A DNA stretch of 64,000 nt from Legionella maceachernii (GTDB lineage Bacteria > Pseudomonadota > Gammaproteobacteria > Legionellales > Legionellaceae), in the NCBI RefSeq assembly GCF_900167045.1, contig NZ_FUXJ01000005.1, positions 62,001-126,000 on the forward strand, written 5' to 3'. The translations under genes and the position numbers were made by a program. This document shows, piece by piece, positions 45,697 to 54,873 of this stretch; position 1 is the stretch's first letter; each line of letters opens with the position of its first letter. The notes beneath the pieces are model-generated. The model searched no databases, had not been told where the DNA came from, and worked only from the letters and a program-made list of their open reading frames with translations.

Positions 45697-46981
45697 ATTA
45701 TTGATCGTTTATAGTGTAGCGATTCTATTAGGAATAACCACAGGGATTGTGGGGTCTTTTTTTCAAATTGCAATTCATTGGTTAGATGATCGTATTGAGC
45801 AACTTCTTGCTTTCATTTCTGCGCAAGGTGCGACTGCAGGGCTCTTTTCTGCACTTATCACTATGATTTTTGCTTTTATTGCTTGGCTTATGGTTCGTTA
45901 CATTTCACCAGAAGCCTCCGGAAGTGGGGTGCAAGAAATTGAAGGGGCGTTGCTTCATGAAAGACCTATTTTTTGGCGACGGCTGTTACCGGTTAAATTT
46001 GTTGCAGGAGCAATGGCCATTTCCGCCAAACTTGTTCTTGGTCGTGAAGGCCCAACGATTCAGATGGGGGGAAACCTTGGTGATATGTTTGGCGAATTGC
46101 TGCATTTCTCACAGGACAGACGAGATACTTTAATCATGGCAGGAGCTGCCGCTGGTCTTGCGACTGCATTTAATGCGCCTTTAGCGGGTGTGCTTTTCGT
46201 ATTAGAAGAGCTACGAAATGAATTCAATTTTACTTTTACTAATTTTAAAACAGTTGCTATCGCTTGTGTCATGGCAACGGCCACGTTACATTTCATTATT
46301 GGGCCACAAGCCGCTATTCCCATGAATGTTTTTGCGCTTCCTAGTCTTAAATCCCTCTGGCTTTTTTTCATTCTTGGAATCATGGTGGGCTTTATAGGTA
46401 TCTTGTTTAACAAGGTATTAATACTGTCTTTAAAAATTATCGATACATTCACTGTGGGTATGCGTGTTATCTATGTGCTGGTGATCGGTGCTGGGGTAGG
46501 TTTTTTAGCGTATTATCAACCTGATTGGGTAGGAGGTGGATACCGGATTATTCATCAAGCGTTAACCTTTACTCCGAGTGCTTCTGTGCTTGTTCTTATT
46601 TTGGTTATTCGATTTTTTACTACGATGCTGTGTTATTCGACTGGTGTGCCCGGAGGAATTTTTGCGCCGATGCTTGCTTTAGGTGCCTTGCTTGGTACGG
46701 CTTCCTCTTATTTATTACAAAACCTAATGCAAGACATCACGATTCATCCGGGAATGTTTGCTGTTGCGGGTATGGGTGCTTTATTTGCTGCAGCAGTGCG
46801 CGCACCGCTTACTGGTATTATTTTGGTTGTCGAAATGACTCAAAATTATTCTTTAATTTTACCTTTAATGGTGTCTTGCTTAACTTCAACTACCATTATG
46901 CAACTGGCTCGCAATGAACCTATTTACACGCAACTTTTGCGAAGAACTCTGAGAAGAGCACAGCCTAGAATTAGATATTGA
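45686..46981 (+). CDS. ClC-type chloride/proton antiporter
   Basis: A 431-residue membrane protein with the three ClC selectivity motifs: GSGVQEIEG (79-87), GREGPTIQMG (119-128, gating Glu121) and GVPGGIFAPML. Multiple hydrophobic helices agree with the fold. It lacks the long CBS tail of some members. Members exchange chloride for protons and help in acid resistance. Translation starts inside the end of the anthranilate synthase gene. Confidence 0.92.
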   Translation: MRDKLLIVYSVAILLGITTGIVGSFFQIAIHWLDDRIEQLLAFISAQGATAGLFSALITMIFAFIAWLMVRYISPEASGSGVQEIEGALLHERPIFWRRLLPVKFVAGAMAISAKLVLGREGPTIQMGGNLGDMFGELLHFSQDRRDTLIMAGAAAGLATAFNAPLAGVLFVLEELRNEFNFTFTNFKTVAIACVMATATLHFIIGPQAAIPMNVFALPSLKSLWLFFILGIMVGFIGILFNKVLILSLKIIDTFTVGMRVIYVLVIGAGVGFLAYYQPDWVGGGYRIIHQALTFTPSASVLVLILVIRFFTTMLCYSTGVPGGIFAPMLALGALLGTASSYLLQNLMQDITIHPGMFAVAGMGALFAAAVRAPLTGIILVVEMTQNYSLILPLMVSCLTSTTIMQLARNEPIYTQLLRRTLRRAQPRIRY

Positions 46982-47046
46982 AATTATCAAAGATAATCCA
47001 GAGTACTATCTTGTGAAAAGGCATCTATTATTTAGAGTACATAGTA

Positions 47047-48651
47047 ATGAAATTTAATATTTATATTAAAATATTGACTGCGTTCTTTGTGATTTTTTTA
47101 ATTCTTGTTTTGGCATTTTTTAAATATTTAAAGTCAGTTGAGAAAAAGATAGTTGTTAATGCAGGGAAAACGACGTCACAAGGGCTTTTAATTAGTTTAG
47201 AAAAAGAGTTAATTAATAACCCAAAATCAACCTGGGATTCAATAATAAAGAAAAAAACAGATAATCTTATTCATCTTATAGCAATCGACAGTCTAAAACT
47301 CACCCTGGAGCAGAATAATCAATTAAATAATGGTGAAATCATTTTTTTATCAGGTAAAACCTATCAATTTCTAAACGAGGTAATTGTAGAACATACTGCG
47401 TATAAAAAAATGGGTAATACTTCATATGCATTAGCTTACAATTTTTCAGATCCTGGCGACATTATTTTTAATTATATGAATCCTGTTTTAATACAAATCG
47501 TCCAACATTTATTATCAAAATCAAAAAATACATGGAGTAATGAACTATTACATTTAGAAAAAATATATGGTTTTCCTCTTCATGTTTATAAAATTAAAAG
47601 TAAACACTTACCTGATAATATAATTAATTCTTTATCAACAAAGCGTTTAGTATTTGAAACCAATAAAAACTCGTCACAAATTGTTATTCTCTATTATAGT
47701 TTTAGTGGTGGAATACTCAAAATAGGCCCACTCAACTATCTACCAGTTATGGCAAGAATCAGTGATGTTATGTACTATTTTATAGGGACTTTCTTTTTTT
47801 TATCCCTCTGCTTTATTGCCTTTTTTTCATTGCTTTTTGTTAGAAATATGAAAAAGGTGTATCAGATAACTAAACATTTCAGTCAAGGGAACTTTGATTT
47901 TCATCGGAAAATAGGGACTACCTCTGTTTTGTATGGGCTGTACAGAAATATCATCCAAATGGGTGAGCAATTAAAAAAACTGATTGAATCACATAAACAA
48001 ATGTGCCGATTTGTCGCGCATGAAATTAGGACCCCTTTGTCAACCATACAAATGGCGACGGATAGTATCAAAAGGAAAAACGCTGAAGATGTATTGCTCA
48101 ATAAACAGCTAAACAGCATACAAGAAGATATTGCAGATATGAATCGGCTGGTCAGCACTTTTTTAATTTACTCAAAAATGCATTCGAACGAATTGAAATT
48201 AATACAGTCTGAGACTGATATAATAGTATGGTTAAGAAAGTTATTAGAGTCTTATTCTTCCTCACCCTTTGAAATTACATTTCATTCTAATGAGTTAAAT
48301 TCTTTGAAAGCATATATAGATCAAAATATTTTAAAACACGCAGTTACCAATTTGATTACAAATGCCATGAAATTTGCAGCGCACACTATTTCTTTAACCA
48401 TTTCGCAGGATAAGAGTCATATTTTACTTCACGTAGACGATGATGGCCCAGGCTTGCCGGATGATGGTGCGGATGACATTTTTTCTGAATATACCATTGC
48501 CGAAGACTCCGGAATTGGAGATAAACATATTGGGTTAGGATTAGCTATTGTTAAAAAAGTTGTTAATCTCCACGGAGGAAAGGTCATGGCTACACAATCA
48601 CCGATATTAAAAGGTGCTCGATTCACCATAGTACTTCCAGTATGCTCTTAG
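47047..48651 (+). CDS. Membrane sensor histidine kinase
   Basis: A 534-residue kinase. TM1 spans about 7-27, a periplasmic sensor region of about 210 residues follows, and TM2 spans about 241-265. A HAMP-like linker leads to the H-box RFVAHEIRTPLSTIQ (His325). The ATPase domain has N-box NLITNAMKFAAH, DDDGPGLPDDG and GIGDKHIGLGLAIVKKV. The layout recalls RstB. Its likely partner is the regulator at 50717-51409, separated by one gene. This gene is markedly richer in A and T in its sensor part than its neighbours. Confidence 0.9.
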   Translation: MKFNIYIKILTAFFVIFLILVLAFFKYLKSVEKKIVVNAGKTTSQGLLISLEKELINNPKSTWDSIIKKKTDNLIHLIAIDSLKLTLEQNNQLNNGEIIFLSGKTYQFLNEVIVEHTAYKKMGNTSYALAYNFSDPGDIIFNYMNPVLIQIVQHLLSKSKNTWSNELLHLEKIYGFPLHVYKIKSKHLPDNIINSLSTKRLVFETNKNSSQIVILYYSFSGGILKIGPLNYLPVMARISDVMYYFIGTFFFLSLCFIAFFSLLFVRNMKKVYQITKHFSQGNFDFHRKIGTTSVLYGLYRNIIQMGEQLKKLIESHKQMCRFVAHEIRTPLSTIQMATDSIKRKNAEDVLLNKQLNSIQEDIADMNRLVSTFLIYSKMHSNELKLIQSETDIIVWLRKLLESYSSSPFEITFHSNELNSLKAYIDQNILKHAVTNLITNAMKFAAHTISLTISQDKSHILLHVDDDGPGLPDDGADDIFSEYTIAEDSGIGDKHIGLGLAIVKKVVNLHGGKVMATQSPILKGARFTIVLPVCS

Positions 48652-48661
48652 CGATTAAGAG
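48645..48661. terminator. Hairpin over two convergent stop codons
   Basis: CTCTTA-GCGAT-TAAGAG (6-bp stem) covers the kinase stop and the last codons of the opposing gene. TTTAGTTTT follows on the plus strand. Confidence 0.4.
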
Positions 48662-50478
48662 TTTAGTTTTGGAAGTTGAACCCCAACTTTAGCATCTTTT
48701 GAAGTATCCATCTCTTGTTTCATCTCAACCAGTGCGTCCATAACCGCTGTTAATTTGAATTTTGCGTTTTCAAAACGTTTAGGGATAAATTCATCGTCCT
48801 CGCCATCAACCACTTCTCCAGTCCCAATGCCTTTTTCAAGAGCACTGATAACCATACTAAGCTCTGATTCAAACACCGATAATAGTTCATTATTCCCCTT
48901 TGCAGATTGCAAGATTCCATGCAACTTTTCCACTACATCTCCAGGAATATAAAGAGTGCCTTCACTACATTTGCTATATTCACGTTTCGCAATAGGTAAC
49001 GAAAGCAGTTCATCAGCCTTGTGTTGACTCATCTGAAATATTTGTCTAACAGATTGTTTTAGTTCTAAGGGCGTTGGCAGCGGATCGCTCGATTTCAAAG
49101 ATGCGAGAAGCTTATCACGAGCAGTTACTCTTCCATCTTTGCTATGTTCTTGCGCTGTCTCGATAGGAGTCTGTCCTTTTTCATTTCGCACTTCAAGGCT
49201 AGCACCACACTCTAATAACTTTTTAATGAGATTTAGCGGCTCTTTTCTATAGTTATAAAAATTCTGGACTGCATAGTGTAAGCTCGTCATGCCTTTTTTA
49301 TCTGTACTATTAATATCAGCGCCATGTTTTAATAATAAATCAATGACGCTATCATTACTTGGGCCACCAATAAGGACTTTTCCACAACTTACTATTGCCA
49401 AATTTAACAAAGCTTTATTAGATAGAATTAACTCTCGCAAGCCTTCATGACCTTTAAATACAGAAGGTTCTTGTAAACCTAAGAGAATTTCTAGTACATC
49501 TCTATCTGTCAGTTGTTCTATAGGATCTGCCCGACCTAAGATATCACGGACACGTATTAAATAATTTTCTTGTTCTTTACCTAATATTTGGTTTTCCTGT
49601 TCAACAAACTTTGCAACATCATCTCCTTCAAATCGCAATTCTGGAAAACCATCAATTTTCTCTAAATCTTGAATAGTTAGAATATCTCGATTTAAAGCGA
49701 TTTTTGCTATTTGCTCATCAGCTCCGTCTTCACCTAGAATTGCACGAGCATATTCGATGGTGTTAACTTTTAATTCTTTAGCTGTTTGTGTTGAGGCAAA
49801 CAAAGATTTTCGAACGGCAACTTGGTATTCACCGTGATGAAAAATAACACTGTTTCCAGCCTTCCAAATATTTCCTGCCATCGATGTGATTGGGGATGCC
49901 GGGGAAAGGGATCGAAAGCCTGTTTGTACATCTTGCGCACCCCATGGTCCAGTTCCACCAAACGTGATTTCTGGATGTTTCGCTGATACTCTTTCTAAAA
50001 ATGTTTTTTCCTGTGAGTTTGCTACAGCATTAAGTTGGTTGTCTGTATTACAACCTTCTAAAGTCACAAAAACTTCACCATGATGTGCGGGCAATGTTCG
50101 TTTAAAAGCATGTAATAAATTATCAAAATTATCATCATATAACTGCTCACTTGGGCCATGGCAATTTCCCATACCATATTCGCCACCACTAGCATGGCCC
50201 ATAATAAATAATTTGGGGTTTTTCTCAAATATATTGTCTAGTTCTTCCGGTAAGTCTCGTTTGAGTTCATCCAAGCTACTATAGATTTTTGGGGATTTAT
50301 CACACTGATCGAAAAAATAATACTTCAAGTCAGAGCCTTCTAAATAGGCGCCAATGGGAATAAATTGCTTGAACCTTTGTTTTAAGTGAGGATTTATCAC
50401 CACACCTCTCTGATTTTCAGGGAGTGGATGATCTGGATCTGGTTTATATATTAAAATTTCTATTGCAGCGTCTTTCAT
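48655..50478 (-). CDS. Clan-CD-protease-like and ankyrin protein, putative effector
   Basis: A 607-residue protein. The N-terminal 200 residues show a hydrophobic strand then LFIMGHASGGEYGMG (His95), and a second strand VFVTLEGCNTDNQ (Cys143). Strand-His-Gly and strand-Cys are the hallmarks of caspase-like clan CD cysteine peptidases (C11, C80 and relatives). Ankyrin units follow at about 385-460 (DSVIDLLLKHGADINSTDKK, GMTSLHYAVQN, LLECGASLEVRNEKGQTPIE). The C-terminal 150 residues are helical. Such a combination suggests a host-directed effector. It lies between a sensor kinase and a response regulator and is codirectional with the regulator. Confidence 0.7.
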   Translation of the reverse strand: MKDAAIEILIYKPDPDHPLPENQRGVVINPHLKQRFKQFIPIGAYLEGSDLKYYFFDQCDKSPKIYSSLDELKRDLPEELDNIFEKNPKLFIMGHASGGEYGMGNCHGPSEQLYDDNFDNLLHAFKRTLPAHHGEVFVTLEGCNTDNQLNAVANSQEKTFLERVSAKHPEITFGGTGPWGAQDVQTGFRSLSPASPITSMAGNIWKAGNSVIFHHGEYQVAVRKSLFASTQTAKELKVNTIEYARAILGEDGADEQIAKIALNRDILTIQDLEKIDGFPELRFEGDDVAKFVEQENQILGKEQENYLIRVRDILGRADPIEQLTDRDVLEILLGLQEPSVFKGHEGLRELILSNKALLNLAIVSCGKVLIGGPSNDSVIDLLLKHGADINSTDKKGMTSLHYAVQNFYNYRKEPLNLIKKLLECGASLEVRNEKGQTPIETAQEHSKDGRVTARDKLLASLKSSDPLPTPLELKQSVRQIFQMSQHKADELLSLPIAKREYSKCSEGTLYIPGDVVEKLHGILQSAKGNNELLSVFESELSMVISALEKGIGTGEVVDGEDDEFIPKRFENAKFKLTAVMDALVEMKQEMDTSKDAKVGVQLPKLNS

Positions 50479-50716
50479 GGCTCATCTCGACTATTACTTA
50501 AAAGAATAAGTTGATTTTATCAAAAACACTTGGCTCAAATGTATATATATTGTACAGGCATTTTAAAATGCTACTTTGTCGAGGGTAAATGATTATCGAT
50601 TTGCGATATATTTGGTGAAGCTTTCATAACTGGACGAAACCCCCCAAGGTCGAGGCAAAAGAGTTTTTTACTATTTTTCATAAGACTTACATAAGAACGG
50701 TGGCTGTGATCTATAT

Positions 50717-51409
50717 TTATTCCCAAGCCGCTGATACAAAAATATATCCTTTTTTATGGATTGTTTTTATACGATAGGGCTTTTTATTATTATCATTCAA
50801 TGCTTTTCTTAAACGTGAGATTTTTAAATCGATACCTCTATCAACCCCATCGTATTCATGCCCGGAAAGGGCATACATAATGCTATCCCGACTCAGCAAC
50901 CTATCATGGTTTTTAACCAACAAAGCAAGCATTTCAAAGTCACTGGTACTTATTGAAATTTCTTTATCAAAGAGATGAACACTCTTAGTACTAAAATTGA
51001 TAGAAAAATTGCCAAATTGAAATTGATTTTGATTATTCACTAAATTGGGTCGACGTAACAATGCCTCTATTCTTGCTTTCAAAACCTCGTCTGCAACAGG
51101 TTTAGTTAAGTAGTCATCCGCTCCTAAATTTAAAGAGGATACTTCACTTTCAATATCATTAATTGCTGTTAGCATGAGTACTTTTCCTAAATACTCATCT
51201 CTAATGGTATGGCATATTTGATCCCCATTCATGCCAGGAAGCATGATATCTAATATCACTAGGCAAGGTTGCTCACGAATGATGCGATAGACCGCTCTAT
51301 CACCACGTTTTTCAATAGAAACATCATAGCCTGCTTCTTGTAAGCTTTCTTTGAGGTAATTTGCTAACTTAACGTTATCTTCTACAATCAATATGGACTT
51401 ATCTTTCAT
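50717..51409 (-). CDS. OmpR-family response regulator, RstA-like
   Basis: A 230-residue regulator with the acidic pocket ED (10-11), phosphorylation site Asp54 (VILDIMLPG), and LTKPVADEVLKARIEALLRRP. The C-terminal winged helix has DFEMLALLVKNHDRLLSRDSI and the wing KKPYRIKTIHKKGYIF. It probably pairs with the kinase at 47047-48651. The gene downstream on the same strand is the clan-CD/ankyrin protein, 238 bases away. Confidence 0.92.
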   Translation of the reverse strand: MKDKSILIVEDNVKLANYLKESLQEAGYDVSIEKRGDRAVYRIIREQPCLVILDIMLPGMNGDQICHTIRDEYLGKVLMLTAINDIESEVSSLNLGADDYLTKPVADEVLKARIEALLRRPNLVNNQNQFQFGNFSINFSTKSVHLFDKEISISTSDFEMLALLVKNHDRLLSRDSIMYALSGHEYDGVDRGIDLKISRLRKALNDNNKKPYRIKTIHKKGYIFVSAAWE

Positions 51410-51470
51410 TCGTTTTGTCTAAGCCTCGTTCTTCTTATCTCGTCTTTTTATTTTGCTAATAAGATGACTT

Positions 51471-51929
51471 TTAACAATACGATAACGTTTTCGGATGCAC
51501 TAAAGCTAAAAAATCTTTGCTGTTGATTTTTAATAACTCATTATGATTACCTGCATTAAAAGCTAACCATTCTTGATGTGCCAGACTGTCTGCAAGGTAG
51601 ACATCCATGCCGTAGAGCTCCCCTAAAAGGGGTATAGCCCCAATTTCGCAGTCTGAAAATTTATCTTGGAATTCGTATTCATGAGCAATTTCTGCGTCTT
51701 TTGCACGAGTCTCTTTTTTAAATTCATCTAAATCTAGGCGAAGGTGGGCAGGAATTGCGACAAGTACAAACTTACCATCCAATTTGACAACAACAGACTT
51801 AGCAAAATTGCCTCCTTTAATATGGGCTGCTTGTGCGCACTGCAAAGCGGTATAGGCTCTTGGGTGGCTGACCGTTTTATAGCTTATATTGTGGTTATCC
51901 AGATAGCTCTTAATAGATGTGCTTAACAT
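51471..51929 (-). CDS. YbaK/ProX-type aminoacyl-tRNA deacylase
   Basis: A 152-residue protein with the YbaK/EbsC editing fold: SYKTVSHPRAYTALQCAQAA, AKSVVVKLDGKFVLVAIPA (with the conserved Lys), DCEIGAIPLLGELYGMDVYL and FNAGNHNELLKINSKDF. Members hydrolyse Cys-tRNA(Pro) or Ala-tRNA(Pro). It is a stand-alone trans-editing factor. Confidence 0.87.
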   Translation of the reverse strand: MLSTSIKSYLDNHNISYKTVSHPRAYTALQCAQAAHIKGGNFAKSVVVKLDGKFVLVAIPAHLRLDLDEFKKETRAKDAEIAHEYEFQDKFSDCEIGAIPLLGELYGMDVYLADSLAHQEWLAFNAGNHNELLKINSKDFLALVHPKTLSYC

Positions 51930-51980
51930 GGGAATACTCCTAAATAACCTTTCTGATTAATTATAGAACATTACATTGCT

Positions 51981-52064
51981 CGTCATCCTGAACACAGCAC
52001 AAGGAGCTCCTCCATCAGGCTATGTCCTAAGAGTCGGGAGGTCCTTCGCTGCGCGCAAGATGAT
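51981..52064. repeat. Single diverged REP-like hairpin repeat
   Basis: It begins CGTCATCCTGAACACAGCAC and contains AAGAGTCGGGAGGTCCTTCGC, identical to the core of the clusters at 16751 and 61971, in the same orientation. The 5' arm is degenerate. Confidence 0.8.
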
Positions 52065-52088
52065 AATCATGTATATAGAGCTTATCGA

Positions 52089-53591
52089 TTAATTACTAAA
52101 GCCAACAGGTTGCTCAAGTTTGGCCATGAAGTGTTTTGAAAAGGCTTGTGGTGTTTCTGGTATTGTTTGTAATTGATCCAGATAAACCAATTTGAAATAC
52201 TTGGCATTGGCTTGCGAATTAATATCCGGATTTTCGGGAAAGTACTTAAGAAGAGGAAGAAAAGCAGACTGGCCTATCACATAGCGTTTATCTCGGTTTT
52301 TAGGTGATAGACCCCAGACATTTTGGTAGCTAATGGCTTCTGTTTCCTGGTTATTCAGTTTTTTATTGCCCACATACAACATGACATGACCACCAATATA
52401 GATAAGTGTCATCAATGGATGACCTTTTTCTTTAAGCACTGCAAGGCGTTGATCCATATCGCTTTGAGATAAATCGAGGGAGGCGCTTAATTGTCCTTGT
52501 GCTCCCGAATTTCTTGGTAGCCATAGGCCAAAAGGAGTGAAAATGCTTTTCATCTCTTGGGAGCAGTCATTAAAAAAGAAAGTACTTCCCCAGCCATAGG
52601 GGCGATTCTTTAATTGCCTGAGAATTTTAACAAGATTTTTTTTCGATGCCGCTAAGGGCATTACTTCGGCGTTGTGAGATTGAACGACGGCGGTTTTAAT
52701 GATCGCCTGATTATGCTCGTTTTTAACAGGGATTAAGAGAGATGTTTTTTGCGTATTGCGTTGAGCAAGAGGGAATACAGCCCCAACGTATCCTGTAAAA
52801 CGGAAATTACCCTTTGTATCAACAATACTAGCCTCCGTTTTAGTGATTGCAACCAGATTTTTTTGTGCGGCTTGCTGCCATAGATTAATAAATTGACTCG
52901 AGACATAAGCAATATCACTGCTTTTTACCCAAGCAAAATAGGCATCTGGGGTAAGAACTAATGACCATGCTTTATCCTGTGAAGTACTGACCACATAAAG
53001 CGGTGTCCCAGCCCAAATGGCGGACTCTTGTAAGTTATCAAAAGGAAAGCCTTGACCTGGAAGACTCACATGATAAAAATCTGGCGCAGAGTCTGGCAAA
53101 GCGCGAGCCAGAGTATTCGTTACAGCGATGGCTTTATTTTCTTCTTTGAAATTACTGGCTAAAAGGGCATCTAGGGCCATATTGCGTTTGATTTTATTCC
53201 ACCATAATTGGGTTTTTTCTTTAAAATTTTCGGAATAATGACGATCGATAGGCGCTTTATTTTGATTGTTGAAATCGTCTAGGATTTGCGGTTCAACTTT
53301 CTGCACTATTGGGAGAACCGATTTAACCATCTGTTCACTCCATGGAGAAAGTCCTTGAGCATCACTAGCATAATAGTGATTGTAGAATTGTTTTAATTGT
53401 TTTTTTTGATAATTTTCGCTGAGAATCGAGGTGGAATAATCCTCACTGTCTGTTGGCAAATAATCATTGCTATTTTGGCTGTAGGTCTCTAAAGGAAAAT
53501 CATAAATAGGCACATCAATGGCAAAGGATAAAGAATAAACCAGCATCAAACCAATTAAGATCAATGACTTAAAAAGATTTTTATTCAACAT
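52089..53591 (-). CDS. SH3-domain NlpC/P60 peptidoglycan hydrolase
   Basis: A 500-residue exported protein with a signal peptide (LILIGLMLVYSLSFA). The central part contains bacterial SH3-like segments (GTPLYVVSTSQDKAWSLV, GYVGAVFPL). The C-terminal NlpC/P60 peptidase has PYGWGSTFFFNDCSQEM (Cys343) and YIGGHVMLYVG (His402). It should cleave peptide stems of murein. It is larger than simple NlpC enzymes because of a helical N-terminal region of about 150 residues. The ATG at 53591 is preferred to the TTG two codons upstream. Confidence 0.88.
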   Translation of the reverse strand: MLNKNLFKSLILIGLMLVYSLSFAIDVPIYDFPLETYSQNSNDYLPTDSEDYSTSILSENYQKKQLKQFYNHYYASDAQGLSPWSEQMVKSVLPIVQKVEPQILDDFNNQNKAPIDRHYSENFKEKTQLWWNKIKRNMALDALLASNFKEENKAIAVTNTLARALPDSAPDFYHVSLPGQGFPFDNLQESAIWAGTPLYVVSTSQDKAWSLVLTPDAYFAWVKSSDIAYVSSQFINLWQQAAQKNLVAITKTEASIVDTKGNFRFTGYVGAVFPLAQRNTQKTSLLIPVKNEHNQAIIKTAVVQSHNAEVMPLAASKKNLVKILRQLKNRPYGWGSTFFFNDCSQEMKSIFTPFGLWLPRNSGAQGQLSASLDLSQSDMDQRLAVLKEKGHPLMTLIYIGGHVMLYVGNKKLNNQETEAISYQNVWGLSPKNRDKRYVIGQSAFLPLLKYFPENPDINSQANAKYFKLVYLDQLQTIPETPQAFSKHFMAKLEQPVGFSN

Positions 53592-53716
53592 AATCAAGCT
53601 ATTCTATAAAAAATGGCCCTCATTCTACCATAAAAATTGCTTTTTTTGGCAAAAAAAGAAGACGAATTGCAATGGTAATGAGCAATTATTAATAAAAAAG
53701 TGATAGCAATACCCAA

Positions 53717-54685
53717 TTAATCCATACGGATAACAATTTTGCCAAAATGCGCGCTGCTTCTCATGCGAGCATGGGCTTGTTCAATTTCAGCAAATTCAAA
53801 CACCGAATCAATGATCGGCATAATGTGTTTATTGAGCAAGGGCGTAGCCCAATGTTCTTGCGCTGATTTCCACAGTGCTGCTTTTTCAGAAAGCGATTGG
53901 GATCGCAATACAAAGCCTATAATGTGTAGGCGCTTTCTCATTAATGTGGCCAGATTACATTCCACTTTATGCCCTTGCATGGAGGCGATCTGTATTAGTT
54001 TGCCTTTTGGTTTGAGCAAATCTAAATGTTTAGGAAAATAAGAACCCCCAATAAAATCCACTACTAAGTTAACGGATTCTGTATTAATTAGCTCGGCAAA
54101 ATCGTCTTCTTTATAGTTAATGATGATTTGCGCACCCAGCTGTTTTGCTTTTTCCATCTTGTCTGGATGACTTGCGGTAGTGATTACCTTCGCTCCAATA
54201 TGGTTTGCCATCTGAATTGCGAAAGAGGAAATCCCACTACCAGCGGCATGGATAAGCAGGGTTTGCCCTTGTTTTAATTGGCCGATTGAAAATACCGTGG
54301 CATGGGCAGTGATTAAGGCCTCTGGGATAGCTGCAGCATAATCAAAACTCCAGTCTTTAGGGATGGGTGCTGCGAGGGAGTGATGCAGGCAACAATAATC
54401 GGCATAGCCTCCGCTACCCACTAACCCATACACGCGATCACCCACATTAAAATTTTTAACATGAGTCCCAAGTGCGACCACCTCGCCGGCAATTTCCAGC
54501 CCAGGAATAGCCGATTCGCCGGGTGGAGGTGGGTATTTACCTTGCCTTTGCATTAAATCGGCACGATTTATCCCAGCTGCTTTGACTCGAACTAAGAGTT
54601 GATCGTTGTTATAGCTAGGCTTGTCTTGCTCTTGTAGGATTAAACGACTTTCTTGTCCAGGGGTATCGATGGCTACGTAACGCAT
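53717..54685 (-). CDS. Zinc-less MDR family quinone oxidoreductase (PIG3/QorB-like)
   Basis: A 322-residue medium-chain reductase with AAGINRADLMQRQGKYPPPP (substrate domain), GLEIAGEVVALG, and the Rossmann part TLLIHAAGSGISSFAIQMA. The zinc ligands of alcohol dehydrogenases are absent. It probably reduces quinones or enoyl compounds with NADPH. It stands alone, divergent from the ugp genes. Confidence 0.88.
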   Translation of the reverse strand: MRYVAIDTPGQESRLILQEQDKPSYNNDQLLVRVKAAGINRADLMQRQGKYPPPPGESAIPGLEIAGEVVALGTHVKNFNVGDRVYGLVGSGGYADYCCLHHSLAAPIPKDWSFDYAAAIPEALITAHATVFSIGQLKQGQTLLIHAAGSGISSFAIQMANHIGAKVITTASHPDKMEKAKQLGAQIIINYKEDDFAELINTESVNLVVDFIGGSYFPKHLDLLKPKGKLIQIASMQGHKVECNLATLMRKRLHIIGFVLRSQSLSEKAALWKSAQEHWATPLLNKHIMPIIDSVFEFAEIEQAHARMRSSAHFGKIVIRMD

Positions 54686-54873
54686 AAAATTCCTAAGAAT
54701 AGTTTGAAAAGTTATATTGATAACTCATTTGCGTTGATTGAACAATAGAATGGATTTTTTATAGGAGAATTGGAATAGAATGGACAGAGCGAATCAAAAA
54801 CCTCTCTTTAACCTAGCGTTTTAAAGTTTCTTAGGGTTATACTTTTTGCTCACGCGAGCAACTTGGTTGTTTG

